From Gloeopeniophorella convolvens (Eukaryota > Basidiomycota > Agaricomycetes > Russulales), in contig WTXD01000036.1 of NCBI GenBank assembly GCA_022496205.1, positions 186,001-250,000 of the forward strand: DNA of 64,000 nt, read 5' to 3'. This document shows positions 23,263 through 34,041 of this stretch, piece after piece. The position numbers were made by a program, and so were the translations under genes. The notes beneath the pieces were generated by a model. It saw only the letters and a program-made list of their open reading frames with translations, searched no databases and was not told the origin of the DNA. Each line of letters begins with the position of its first letter. The stretch's first letter is position 1.

Positions 23263-24228
23263 GCCCGCGCAACCCTTTTCCCAGCGCACTATGCTCTCGC
23301 GTGCGCCCTGTAAGAACGGAAGCCAAATGGACGCAAGAAGCCGCTGATTGGTCGGGTCAGCCAGCGGTCAATTGCCAATTTCCCTACCGTTTACACAGAG
23401 GGCGGACGCCTGGTGCCCTATAAGTGAGAAGTCTGCAAGGTTCTCGACTCTTGGGAACGAGGGGCCGCGTGGGGATGGCATGGGGGCCTGGGTAAGCCTC
23501 TTTCGAACCTTCATTCGCACTGGTGCAGGCGTGCACGCTTCGGACTCTTGATTAGTATCTATACGTTGGTTTTTTTAATCCATGACACCCTGCTCACTCT
23601 GTCGCGTGCCTGTGTGGTCTGATCAGCTGCTCGAGGTGGAACCCTTACCTGGGACGACGTCGCTGACCGGGAATACGCCTGCTGGCGAGAGGTCTGAAGC
23701 GGCATGGACGCCGATGCCGCAGTTGGGCCGCGGTGCCCTGAGTAAAAGATGTTTAGCCGACATCCGGGGCAAGGATTATTCTATCTGTTTGTGGAGCTGC
23801 GCAACGAGGCATGATGCATTCCACAGCTGGCTTAGACCACTACCACATCGATCGAGGCAGAGGCGAGGTCGCAGTCTACATGACGTCTGCGCTTTATGAA
23901 GAGGTGAACAAGAAGGACATTCAATAGCCAACTTCATCTCCTGCCCTGGCTTAAGCTGCCTTGGCTGCACCCGCCAATCCTCAGAATCAGAACGTCCTCC
24001 GCTCGACTCCCACACAGCTCCACTCGACCGCTCCCCATCGGCGCAGACGACAAGCTCGATCCATTCTTCCTCCTTTCCAATCAGACTTCCCCGCCCCTAA
24101 TCAAGCCGAACCGCCGTCCGCCCGGCCCCGCCGCCTCCACCAGCCCGCGCCCCTCGCGCTCCCCTCGCACGAGCGACGATCCGATTCCCTAAACGCACCA
24201 GCCCAGCCCCACCCGCAAATCACCCCCA
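23263..24228. other. Intergenic region and likely 5' leader
   Basis: No gene supported. The last ~250 bases are C-rich and pyrimidine-rich, as in fungal 5' leaders. Confidence 0.45.
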
Positions 24229-24737
24229 ATGTCAATGTACCCCGCGCACTTCTACGAGCCGCAGAACGGCATCCAGCCAGGCATGAAGCCGCCGCAGAGC
24301 CTCCCCGCCGGCGCGTTCCCGGAGCCGGACGCCCCCCGCGTGGTCCACATCGCCGTGTCGGCCTACCCGGCCCCCACGCGGCCGCTCCCGCGCGAGCGCG
24401 CCTGGGCGCTGTGCTGGGCCCCCGCCGCGGGCGCCACGCGTGTGCTGGGCACCGTGCGCGCCGCGCCCGACCGCGACTCGTTCGTCTACTGGGGCCCGAT
24501 GACGCTCGCGGGCGACGCGGCGCGCGAGCGCGGCGCGCGCCTCGTGCCCGTCGCGAGCCTCAGCCGCGGGAAGCGCGCCGCGCTCGAGCGCATCGCGCAG
24601 AGCGTCGGCGTCATGCGGCCGAATGGGTGGTGGAACGGGCAGAACTGGGTCGTCGAGGTGCTCAAGCGCGCCGTCGAAGAGGACCTGATCAGCCCGAGGA
24701 GCGCGACAGGGCGATCTACACCGCCGCAGAGCCGTGA
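24229..24737 (+). CDS. Unknown conserved-looking protein with an apparent one-base frameshift
   Basis: The product begins MSMYPAHFYEPQNGIQPGMK at 24229 (ATG). A central domain of about 130 residues has WALCWAPAAG, a Gly-Thr-Val strand, DSFVYWGPM and a helical region (RAALERIAQSVGV), then NGWWNGQNWVVEVLKRAVEE. The reading frame from ATG runs on past the end of the domain into Ser/Arg-rich sequence, but at 24,689-24,701 the next frame gives PEERDRAIYTAAEP and a stop at 24,737, a much better continuation of a helical C-terminus. Adding one base there would join them. A GTGAGT donor-like sequence overlaps the stop. No function recognised. Confidence 0.6.
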
Positions 24738-25315
24738 GTGTGCACTGTGCGCTGATCGTTGGCCCCTTTATGCGTCCTCCTGGGTATTGTTGGCTCTGCT
24801 TTTGCTTTTCGTTGTTTTTCCTCGCTGGATCTGCGCTCAGCTGTGGGCCGCACACTGTTGTAAACCATGCATGACTTGTCTGTACTGTACTATAGTATAC
24901 ATACATTGCCTCCGCATCCAAGATACCAGATCCCGGAACCAATGTATTTATTCGAGCATGTCACACGATGCGATTGGATGTGCCCAGAACCGTCTGCGAA
25001 CTTAAGATGACTGCACACACATAGCAGATACTTATGTGAGTGCGCAAATGGACGCAGAGCGCCTCTGAACCCGTCATGACATTGTTATGACGCGACCCGT
25101 GAGCACTGCCGTGATCACCCATGAGATCTAGCAATGGAAGGTGAGCATGGCGGTATCCAACGGACTATTAGTAGAGGACAAATGCCCCTGAACCTTCTTC
25201 CCATTGGCCTACTGAATCAAGGATGCCGTGGTCATTCGAAGGAGACACGAACAGCGTACATACAGCACACCAGACACGCCCCCGTCCCATGGCACGCGGC
25301 GCCCAACGAAGCCCC
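24738..25315. other. Convergent spacer
   Basis: 3' flanks of two converging genes; no further gene seen. Confidence 0.45.
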
Positions 25316-25831
25316 TCACTTCCCCTCCCGCATCGCCTGCAGCGCAACCGTGCGCCGCAGCACCGCCATCGAGTTCAGCGGGTCCATCGCGAGCGCCGCG
25401 TCGCAGTCGCGCACGACGAGCGCGTGCCGCGGCGGCTGCATGTTCGCGTAGCACCACGCACGATGCGTGTACAGGCTCGAGTCCTGCTCGCCGCGCGGCT
25501 GTGCCGCGAGCGCGCGCGTGTACAGCGCGGCCGCGCGCGCGAAGTCGTCTGCCTGCACGGCCGCGTCTGCGTCGAGGCGCAGGCGCGCTGTGAGCGCTTT
25601 GCGCTCCTGTTAGCGGGCAGAGTGAGTGGGGCTGGAAGGGGAAGGGAGGCGGGGAGAGGCGCACGTAGGGGACATCCTGGCGTACGGGTCGCGCACCGCG
25701 ACGGCGTAGTACGCGATACCTGCCGCGGCGAGCGCAGCTGCCGCAGCCGCACCGACGAGGATGCCGCGTTTGTTGTCCGAAACGAAGGCCTCGAGGCGCT
25801 CGGGGAGCTCAGGCAGTTTGATGAGAGGCAT
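25316..25831 (-). CDS. Short Tom70-like protein with one membrane anchor and one TPR pair
   Basis: The ATG at 25831 opens MPLIKLPELPERLEAFVSDN, followed by a membrane segment (GILVGAAAAAALAAAGIAYY) matching the layout of TOM70 at 20,973. An intron of about 75-90 bp (acceptor CTAACAG near 25,613) leads to KALTARLRLDADAAVQADDF and a TPR-like stretch with SSLYTHRAWCYANMQPPRHA, DCDAALAMDPLNSMAVLRR, ending at 25,316. The motif 'ANMQPPRH' is shared with TOM70 'VNMQPPRH'. At about 145-165 residues it stops where TOM70 continues for another 450. It may be an outer-membrane TPR protein or a truncated paralogue. The exact donor site is unsettled. Confidence 0.7.
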
Positions 25832-26508
25832 TGTGCGACAGCAGTGCGGGCTTGAGTTATTGACCCCTCAAAGTTGGGTGGCGATTGGTGGAGGCGCAAT
25901 GGGATGGCAGCGGAGACGATGGGAGAGCGGCGGTGTGCATGGCGGGACTGTGTTGAAGTTCTTGGGCGCTAATTTTGACAGATGAATGGTTCTGGAGTTG
26001 GGAGCTAGTTGCTGTCAGTCGTTTACTCGCATCTCCAAACATCATCCCCCTATGCTTCGGCCAGATCTCGGCGATGTACCATGTCTCTTTCACTCAAAGA
26101 CCGTCAAATCCCATCGATTGCTCGCACAGCCGCATTGTTGAAGTTGCACATCCAGCTACGCGAAATGCTCGCGCAAAACGCGCTGCGGTAGTATGGTACA
26201 TACATTATTCGTAACGTAATATACAAAGTACCAGATTCCGTGTTGGTGATGTCGTTCTGGTGCAAGGTGACTACGACGAAGCAAGAAAACCTGCGATGAG
26301 AGAACTGTGAAAAGATAAACCAAGATGGTGCATGCCATGCGTAGTAGATCGGCGGACTAATGCACACTGCGAAAAAACATCGTCAGTCCGGGTCCCCGGC
26401 AAAACAGATACACCGTCAAACACTTACATTCTACATTGAAGAGCACCCGAAACAAAACAAGGATAGCATTGATCAGCGTTTATTGAGGCAACGGAAAGAA
26501 TAGCGTGC
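25832..26508. other. Intergenic region, possibly with a last ZIP exon
   Basis: No independent gene. A GTGAGC donor at the ZIP stop (26,507) and a TTTTCGCAG acceptor near 26,373 could add a short exon encoding Val-His-stop; this is not certain. Confidence 0.4.
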
Positions 26509-28259
26509 TCACCCAAGAAGCGCCATTGCAGTCGCCCCCGTCCCTACACTCAGCAGCGCGAGCACCTGCCGGCCCTTGCTCGCGCGCCACAGCGTCGGGT
26601 CGAGCACAAAGTCGCCCGCGAGCATCTCCACGCACGCCGCATAGATCAGCATGCCCGCGCTGACCGCACTCAGCACGCCCTCGGCAACCTTGAGTCCCAC
26701 GCCGCCCGCCGCGCGGCCGCCGCCGCCGAACGTCGCGAGCCCAGTGAGGATGCCCGTGGGCGTCGTGAGCGCGAAGAGGAGCGCGAGCACCGGGCGCAGC
26801 CACGCGAGGCGGCACTGCTCCGGGTCCGGGTGCGTGGGCAGCGCCGCGATGCGGATGCCGAGCGAGAGGCCCTCGAAGAGCTGGTGGAACGAGATGGCCG
26901 CGACGAGCGAGGTGAAGTCTGCGCCCGAGGCGAGCGCGAGCGTCAGCCCGATCACGAGCGAGTGGAGCATGATGCCCAGCTGGAGGACCTGTTGTGCGAA
27001 GGGCGTGAGTTGGGCACTCGGGATGGAGAGGAAGGCGGGAGACACGTACGAGGATGCCGACGATCTGTCGCTTGCGTCCAATGGCCAGCTCCACCTCGTC
27101 AGCCGTCGAGTCAGTCTCCATGTCCGAATCGGAGCTTTCGAGTAAGGCATCCAGGTCGCCGTGGCTGTGGTGGTGAGAGTGCCCGTGGGAGTGCTGGCGC
27201 CGCGGCGGGTGGCGTTCCTCCGTCTGTTCCTCCGTGGGTGCCAACTTGACGTTCGTGCCAGTCTCCGTGTCCCCAGAGTAGAACCGCATGAGCCCACAGC
27301 GCGGATGGTCGCGATGGTGCTCCTCATGCTGCGAAGAGGGCTCGTGCCGGTGATGGCCTGGTATGAGGCTGTGCTCATGTCCACGTGGGACGGCGATAGT
27401 GTGGCGGCGAGCCTGGGCGGAAGACACTGTAGGGCGGGGGCCGAGAAGGGGTGTAGTTTCATCTGTAGATTGGCGAGTCGGAGAAACAGGGGTCACAGGG
27501 GATGAATAAACCGGGGGAAGTTGGGCGGCTACGGACGCGAGAGGTGAGTGGCGCGGTTGTAAATGTGGAACAGTGAGAGACGTACGTTCGACTTTGGGGG
27601 TGGAGGGTGCAGAGGCGTAGGAGTGGAGATTATCCACATATGCAGTTGAGATGTCTGTGCGATGCTCAATTACATACAGCGCCTCCAAACGTGGAATGTG
27701 ACGTACATTCCACAAGGAAAATCATCAACAGAGAACCAAGACTGTGAGCTATGAGCGAATTGACAGGCTGCACACGAGGCAAACTCACACAATGAGGCCA
27801 GTCCAGTGCCCGACGCCCGTATGCCGTTTTACTTCAGGATCCTGCAGGCTCTCAAAGGCGTCTTGTAAGAGGTGCACGAAAGCTGTCGATAGAATGACAC
27901 CTGCCGAGCAAGTCAACATGATGTTCGCGGTAGGCATCGTACGAGTATGCTTACCTGTACCAAAATGCTTCCCTACAAAAAAGAGGATAGGTGGGATCCT
28001 CAGATAGCTGACCCTCTTCGACACGGCAGGGAACGATACAGCTGTTACAGATGAAGTCATAGTGTTACTGAGGTAGGGAAACCAACACACCAAAGAGGGA
28101 AACACAAAATATTATCGCCATGACGGCGAATCGAGCAAAGAGCTCTGTGCCCTCCGTCGATTCCATGGGCAACAGGCCATCGAAATTATGGTGAACGATA
28201 GGGATCACAAAAGGAGCTAGTGCTGATTCAGACAGATGTGACGGCTCTCCGGAGGCCAT
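26509..28259 (-). CDS. ZIP-family zinc/iron transporter
   Basis: Membrane transporter that would bring zinc or related divalent metals into the cytosol. Start ATG at 28259 (MASGEPSHLSESALAPFVIP). At least five exons: the first ends FCVSLFG, the second reads AVSFPAVSKRV...FFVGKHFGTG with transmembrane residues, the third VILSTAFVHLLQDAFE, then VLGSLLMIFLVEY, a long cytosolic loop and the C-terminal membrane block. The loop has the His-rich metal-binding run HSHGHSHHHSHGD (about 27,160-27,200) and acidic stretches. The C-terminal part carries the ZIP signature: LHSLVIGLTLA in one helix and FHQLFEGLSLG in the next, whose His and Glu form the metal site. Ends LLSVGTGATAMALLG. About 520 residues. 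Confidence 0.88.
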
Positions 28260-28483
28260 TCAAGACGCTTTTCGAGAGAATGTGAGTGGGCGGGCGGGGT
28301 GCAAGGAGGAGTCAGGTCGGAGGCAGATCGGGGACACAGTGGAGGCTCAGGCTGGTGGAGGTTGCCTCGCAGGCGTGATCAGTCACGGATATAGGCACAG
28401 GTAGAGAACGAGTACCGCACCAGTCCCGGGGCCCTCCGGCCGACACCCGCTACTCCGCCGCCTCAGCCAAGCCTTTCAAGGAC

Positions 28484-29620
28484 ATGTCCCTCCTCGTCTT
28501 GACCGCCCACGACGTTGCCAACGTGTCTGCTGACTGGTCCACCGATGATCTCCAGTCGCTCATGGCCCGCGTATTCTTTACGCTCTCACACCCCGCCCCC
28601 GACGCGACAATAGCAGCGCCTCACCGGACGGCCATCGATATGCCATCGCACCGCGCTCTCTTCATGCCCGCCCGCATCAGCGGCATTGGCACTACCGTGA
28701 AGGTCGTCTCGGTGCCAACCAAGTCAGGCGACACACGCGGCATACCTGGATCTACCCTCGTCCTCGACGAGGGTACTGGATCTGTCAGGGCGCTCGTCAA
28801 CGCGCGCTCGTTGACCGCCCTCCGCACGGCAGCCGGTATGTCGTAATGCCCATGCGGACCTGCGCAGCCAATGAGGCTCCGTGTATTTGCAGGATCTGTG
28901 CTCGCGACGGTCCTCCTGCGCCCGCCAGCGACAGCGCGGTTCGAGCGCCTCGTAGCCTTTGGCGCCGGCGCTCAGATTGAGGCGCACGTCACCCAGCTCG
29001 CCGCCGCGTACTCTTCTCTTGCCCATATCACCATCGTCAACCGCACTGTTAACGAACGCCTCAATTCTCTGCTCGCCGGTCTGCGCTCGAAGCACCCTAC
29101 ACTCCACTTCGCGGCCCTCTCTGGCGTGCAAGACCGTGCGGCGGTCGAGGCGGCGGTCCGCCGGGCTGATTGCATATGCTGTGCAACGTCGTCCACTGCC
29201 CCGCTCTTTCCCGACGATTGGGTGCGCTCCGGTGCGCACGTCATTCTGGTCGGCAGCTACAAGCCCGAGATGGCTGAGGTCGACACGGCGCTCGTCCACC
29301 GTGCGCGGGTCCTAGTCGACTCGCGCAGCGCGTGCGCCGTCGAAGCTGGGGAGCTCATCGCCGCAGGGGTTCCGGCGGAGGGTATGGTGGAGGTCGGCGA
29401 GCTCGTGCGCCACGTGCCCACGCACGACGGAGGATGGGCTTGGGAGGCAGACTCGGCCAAGGTCGCCGAGGTGCTGACCGCATGCGACGTCACAATGTTC
29501 AAGTCCGTTGGAGTGGGTGCGCAAGACGTTGCCATTGCCGCAGCCGCCGTGGATCGCGCACTTCAAATGGGAGTCGGCACAGCAGTACCTGTGTATGACG
29601 ATGTTCCTAGGGTACCTTGA
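28484..29620 (+). CDS. Ornithine cyclodeaminase / mu-crystallin family protein
   Basis: Exons 28484-28835 and 28893-29620, joined by a 57-bp intron in phase 1; about 360 residues. The N-terminal part has the family pattern PHRTAIDMPSHRALFMPARI and TTVKVVSVP, then LVLDEGTGSVRALVNARSLT. The second part is a Rossmann fold: RLVAFGAGAQIEAHV is the NAD(P)-binding loop, followed by ITIVNRTVNERLNSL, ADCICCATSSTAPLFPDDWV, GAHVILVGSYKPEMAEVD and a C-terminal DVTMFKSVGVGAQDVAIAA. Relatives convert ornithine to proline or act as ketimine reductases or thyroid-hormone-binding proteins; the substrate here cannot be told. Not adjacent to a recognisable pathway. Confidence 0.88.
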
Positions 29621-30904
29621 GCAATGAGTGATGCCAATTTCAAACCAAGCTGGGAGCTGATGAATTTAATTTGTGACCCCTACTTACTAGCAATTAGAAC
29701 GTCGAGCTTCTAGTCCACCCTGCGTAACATCTTGCCGATCGCTGTCGGCATTCCTGTGGCGTGCTCTCGGTCACGCATCTTTCCCACCGTATACCAGTAC
29801 TCCAGCGCCAAGATGCATCTTATCTGTACAGCGAGATCTGCCCCTTTGACGCATTTACCCTGCGGTGTCCACGTACCTCCGCCTGAGGGATTCCCCTCCT
29901 TTTTCGAAATGCATCGGCCGGGAGACATCGTGGCTGCAATTGCACTGCCGTCATACAGTTACATAGTTCTATCTCAATCAGCGAGCCCTCGTGAGGACCT
30001 CAACTGTGTTCGGATGCCAGCGGGCCGGCCAAGCAGGCCCATGATAATAGCTGATCGCAGATAGGCAGATGTTTCAATGTTTTTTGATAGACGTGCAACC
30101 ACGGGCAGGCCCGCCACTTGTGGTCAACCGGTCACAGCCGGCGGCAGAGTTCGTCTGAATCTTTGGAGTTTGCGGAGCAACGGGAGCCGCCGCACGCGCG
30201 TCCAAAGCCAGCCTGAGCTGAGTGACTCGGAGCGCTCGAGCTCGAAGAGTACCCGTTTCGCTTCATGATCATCGATATCATCCTAGTCCATCTCCGCTGT
30301 GGATTCCGGGTTGCTCAAGCGCTCACTAGCGCTCCTATATCTACTCTCCAGTCCGATGGTGCTGTCGGGAATATCTGAACGACGGTGTCGCGCGCACAAG
30401 CACATGGGAGCTGGAGGTCTTGCTCGCAGGCATCGTGAGGGCCCGCGCAGTGCTGCGCACATCGTGGTAACCTGCAGTCTATACGAGGACTGCCCTTGGT
30501 TTGCGAACGCACCACAGCTGCATGAATCAATGACTCGTCTTTGCACCCGCAGCTTCGATAGCCCATCTTCGGTACCCCCGCAGGCGGACTGAGTGTCTCA
30601 CTTCATAAGATGTGCGGATATACTGGAACGAGGCCTTCGGTGCGCAGCCCGCTGTCGTACTGCGGAACTTTGCTTTATTATGCGGATGCCTTCTATGGGC
30701 TGCGGAGGCGCCTCATTGTCGAATGCACGAGGCCGCGCCCGGCGCCTGCCGCCAACATTGATCACGTTCAGTCACGTTCACACAAAGGAACAAAGAAGGC
30801 GTGCCACCAGCGCCCAAGTCCACATATACCGCGTCAACTTGTGGCGAACTGCACCAAGTCTCCCCACTTCTCTCTGAACCACCACCACATCTAAATCAAT
30901 AATC
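29621..30904. other. Intergenic region upstream of Argonaute
   Basis: Several short open frames (for example 29,732-30,064) but none with motifs or splice structure. A 'catatacc' TATA-like site lies near 30,822, about 80 bp before the Argonaute start. Confidence 0.45.
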
Positions 30905-33900
30905 ATGAGTCAACCCCGAGGACGAGGTAGAGGTGGCCCTCCTGGTGGCGGCGGAGGTGGCGGCGATCGCGGCCGCGGTGGCTATCCTCCCCGTGGACGC
31001 GGCGGTGACCGCGCTGGATCCCCTTACCGCGGTGGCCCGCGCGGCGCTTCCCCCTCCCGTGGCGGTTCGCCCTCCCGTGGCGGTCCTCCTTTCCGCGGCG
31101 GCGCTCCCGCGACCGGGCCACTCATCTACAACCCCGGCCCCGCCCGCGTCGATGCGCGGGTCGCTGCTGCGGACGAGCTCGTTGTGCGGCTCAAGCGGGC
31201 GCAACTCGGTCCCGACCGGCCCGCCCGCCCGGGTTACGGCACCCTGGGGCGCACCATCGTCGTCCGCGCCAACTTTTTCCAGTTCGAGAGCTCGCGCGAC
31301 GTGATCTACGAGTACGTCGTCAAGATCACCCCCGAGCCCAAGGCCCCGCGCGTGCACGTCAAGCGTCGCATCCTCGCGCTGTTCGAGCAGAGCGCTGCGG
31401 CGCAGCCATATGTCAACCTTGTCGCGCATGATGGTGCTCAGCGGCTGGTCGCGGCGCAGCTGCTGCCACAGCCACTGAAAGCCACCGTCGCATATTTCGA
31501 AGAGAGCGAGGCTGGGCCTCATCAAGGCGCAGATCGGTTTACGGTCGAGGTCACGTTCTCGAAGGAGCTGTCGACAGCGCCGATGAAGCAGTGCGTGTTC
31601 TTTGTCGCGTTTCTTGCCTCCTCTCTGACAGGCCATATCGTGTCCTCAGGTTACTCGAAGGCGACGTCGCCAATGTCAACATGGATGAGGAGATCGACCC
31701 TCTGGTGTCCGCCCTGAATCTCATCATGCAACGCCAGGCCACTCAGCAGGGCTTCCGTAACGGTCGGAATCGCTACTTCTTCGACGACGACCTGAAAGGG
31801 CGTTTGGGACAGCGCCTTTGGGCATACATGGGCTTCTATTCGTCTGTGCGGCCCGTGCACAAGCAGCTCATGGTCAACGTCAACGTTTGTATGACTGCAT
31901 TCCACGAGCCCGGAAACCTTGCCGATGCGATTCGCGCATTTGGCTGGGGCTCATTTGGTGCAATTCCTCGGGAAGCTATGACGAGAGTCAAAATTTCCAC
32001 GAGATACCTTGGATACAAGCGCGTCAAGACCATATTCCGCATTTTCCCAAAATCCGCCAGCAGCCAGACCTTCAATTGCGAGGAGTTCGGCGGCATGATT
32101 TCCGTCAAAGACTATTTTGCGAGGAGTGCGTCACGCGCCATCGTTTAACGGCTGTCTTACCTTACTGGAATGATAGAGTATAACGTTCACCTGAGAAGCC
32201 CCAACGACCTACCCCTCGTCGATATCGGCGGACCCAAGAGACCCAACTACATCCCAGCAGAACTGTGCGAGATTGAGCCTGGGGAGGGCCATTACGGCAA
32301 GCTCAGCCCGAGGAGACGTCCGACATGCTCAAGTATGCGAGTCGCAAGCCGGGTGTCAACGCGACGTTAATCATGGACCGCGGCCTGCCGCGCTTGGGCT
32401 ATTCCGCTTCCACTCCCGTGCTCGACGCATTCGGCATCCGTATCTCTACCCAGATGACCATCATTCCTGCTCGCGAGTTGCCAGCTCCGAGCGTCACTTA
32501 TGGCAAGGGCAACCCGCGCGTTCAGAATGGGAGCTGGAACATTCTGGACGTCAAGTTCCACCATGGAGGAAAGATGCCGAACTGGAAGGTCCTCGTCGTG
32601 CGCGACGGTGTCCCCGATCTCACCTTCAATGGCCCAAGTGACCCGCGTATGCTCGGCCTATTGAAAGGTTTCGCCGACAAGTGCAGAAACAGTGGGATGG
32701 CTGTGGGCACCGGCCCACCCCAGATCATACCCACTGACCCGCTTCCTCCCGTCTCCCAAGACCCAGGACGTCAAAGGGCGCTCGCCTTGATCGAGCAGAA
32801 GATACAGCAGTTCGGCGACCCAAAGGGTATCAGCGTGATTCTTGTCCTGCTACAGAAGAGGGACGATTTCATCTACCCAGGTATCAAGCGTCTTTGCGGG
32901 ACCAAATTCGGCATACGCTCTCAGTGCCTGCAACTGGAGAAGGCGCTGAACGAGCGCGGGCAAGATCAGTACCTCTCGAACGTCGCACTCAAGGTGAACA
33001 CAAAGCTCGGCGGAATCAACCATCGTCTCGGGGGCGACGCCTTGAGATGGCTCACTCAGGAGCCCACGATGCTGGTGGGAATCGACGTTACGCACCCCGG
33101 CCCGAGGAGTATTCCTGGAACTCCGTCCATTGCGGGGGTCGTTGGGAGCGTCGATAAGGACTTTGTGCAGTTCCCCGCGAGTTTGCGCATCCAGAAGAGC
33201 AAGCAAGAGGTACGCTGTGGGTGCTTCGTCCGGTGGGCCCTGGCTAACGCGTCTATGCAGGGCATTGCGGAGCTCGCCGACATGATGATAGAGCGGCTGC
33301 AGGCGTTCCGTAAGCGCTCAAACATCCTCCCGAAACGCATGATCATCTTCCGCGACGGCGTATCCGAAGTACGTCTCTATGCATTAGGGTTCCCGAAAGA
33401 CGCTGACCCTTTTGCTACAGGGGCAGTACGGTAAGGTCCTTCGTGAAGAGCTGCCACAGGTCCTCGAGGCATTCAAGCGTATCGACCCCAAGAATCCGCG
33501 ATACCACCCTACCCTCAGCATCGTCATATGCGGGAAGCGCCACCACGCCCGCTTCTACCCGACGACCGAGGAATTCGCAGACCGAAACGGCAACACGCGC
33601 CCAGGCACCGTGGTAGACAAAGGCGTGACCTCAGTGCTGGACTTCGACTTCTACCTCCAGGCCCACGCAGGCCTCCAGGGCTCCGTCAAATCCACGCACT
33701 ATGTCGTGATCTACGATGAGAGCAACCTCACCGCGGACGCCATCCAGCAGGGCGTGCACAACGCGAGCTACCTCTACGCGCGCGCGACCAAGGCAGTGAG
33801 CCTGGTACCGCCCGCGTACTACGCCGACATCGTCTGCGAGCAGGCGCGCTTCTTCATCCAAGGCTTCCTCAACCAGGGCACCGATAGCGACACCGCGTCC

Positions 33901-34041
33901 AGCACGGGCGAGGGCGGCACAGGGAGCGCGGCGGCGCGGCAGGCGCGCGAGGCGGCTGATCAGCGGGTGTACGACGCCGCCAAACGCATGTGGGGCGGGG
34001 GGCTGCACCCGAACCTCCAGGACGTGATGTTTTACCTGTGA
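30905..34041 (+). CDS. Argonaute
   Basis: Small-RNA-guided effector of RNA silencing (QDE-2/AGO type), acting in cytoplasm or nucleus. Exons 30905-31590, 31650-32125, 32177-33209, 33261-33368 and 33421-34041; about 974 residues. Order: Gly/Arg-rich RGG tail (1-65), N domain, linker L1 (MGFYSSVRPVHKQLMVNVNV), PAZ, MID with a Y-x3-K-x11-Q pattern (YPGIKR...SQC) for the guide 5' phosphate and LKVNTKLGGIN, then PIWI. Catalytic residues: Asp in VGIDVTHPG, Glu in KSKQEGIAEL (split by an intron), Asp in FRDGVSEGQ and Asp in PAYYADIV, so a complete DEDD tetrad. One base appears missing in exon 3 at 32,303-32,315, where GKLS must continue as PEETSDMLKY; the exon length is one short of fitting its introns. 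Confidence 0.9.

Noticed and set aside
33099..33108. Another 'gcccgaggag' in Argonaute exon 3.
   Set aside because: It reads in frame here (Gly-Pro-Arg-Ser in the Argonaute PIWI start), so the motif is not always linked to a frame break.
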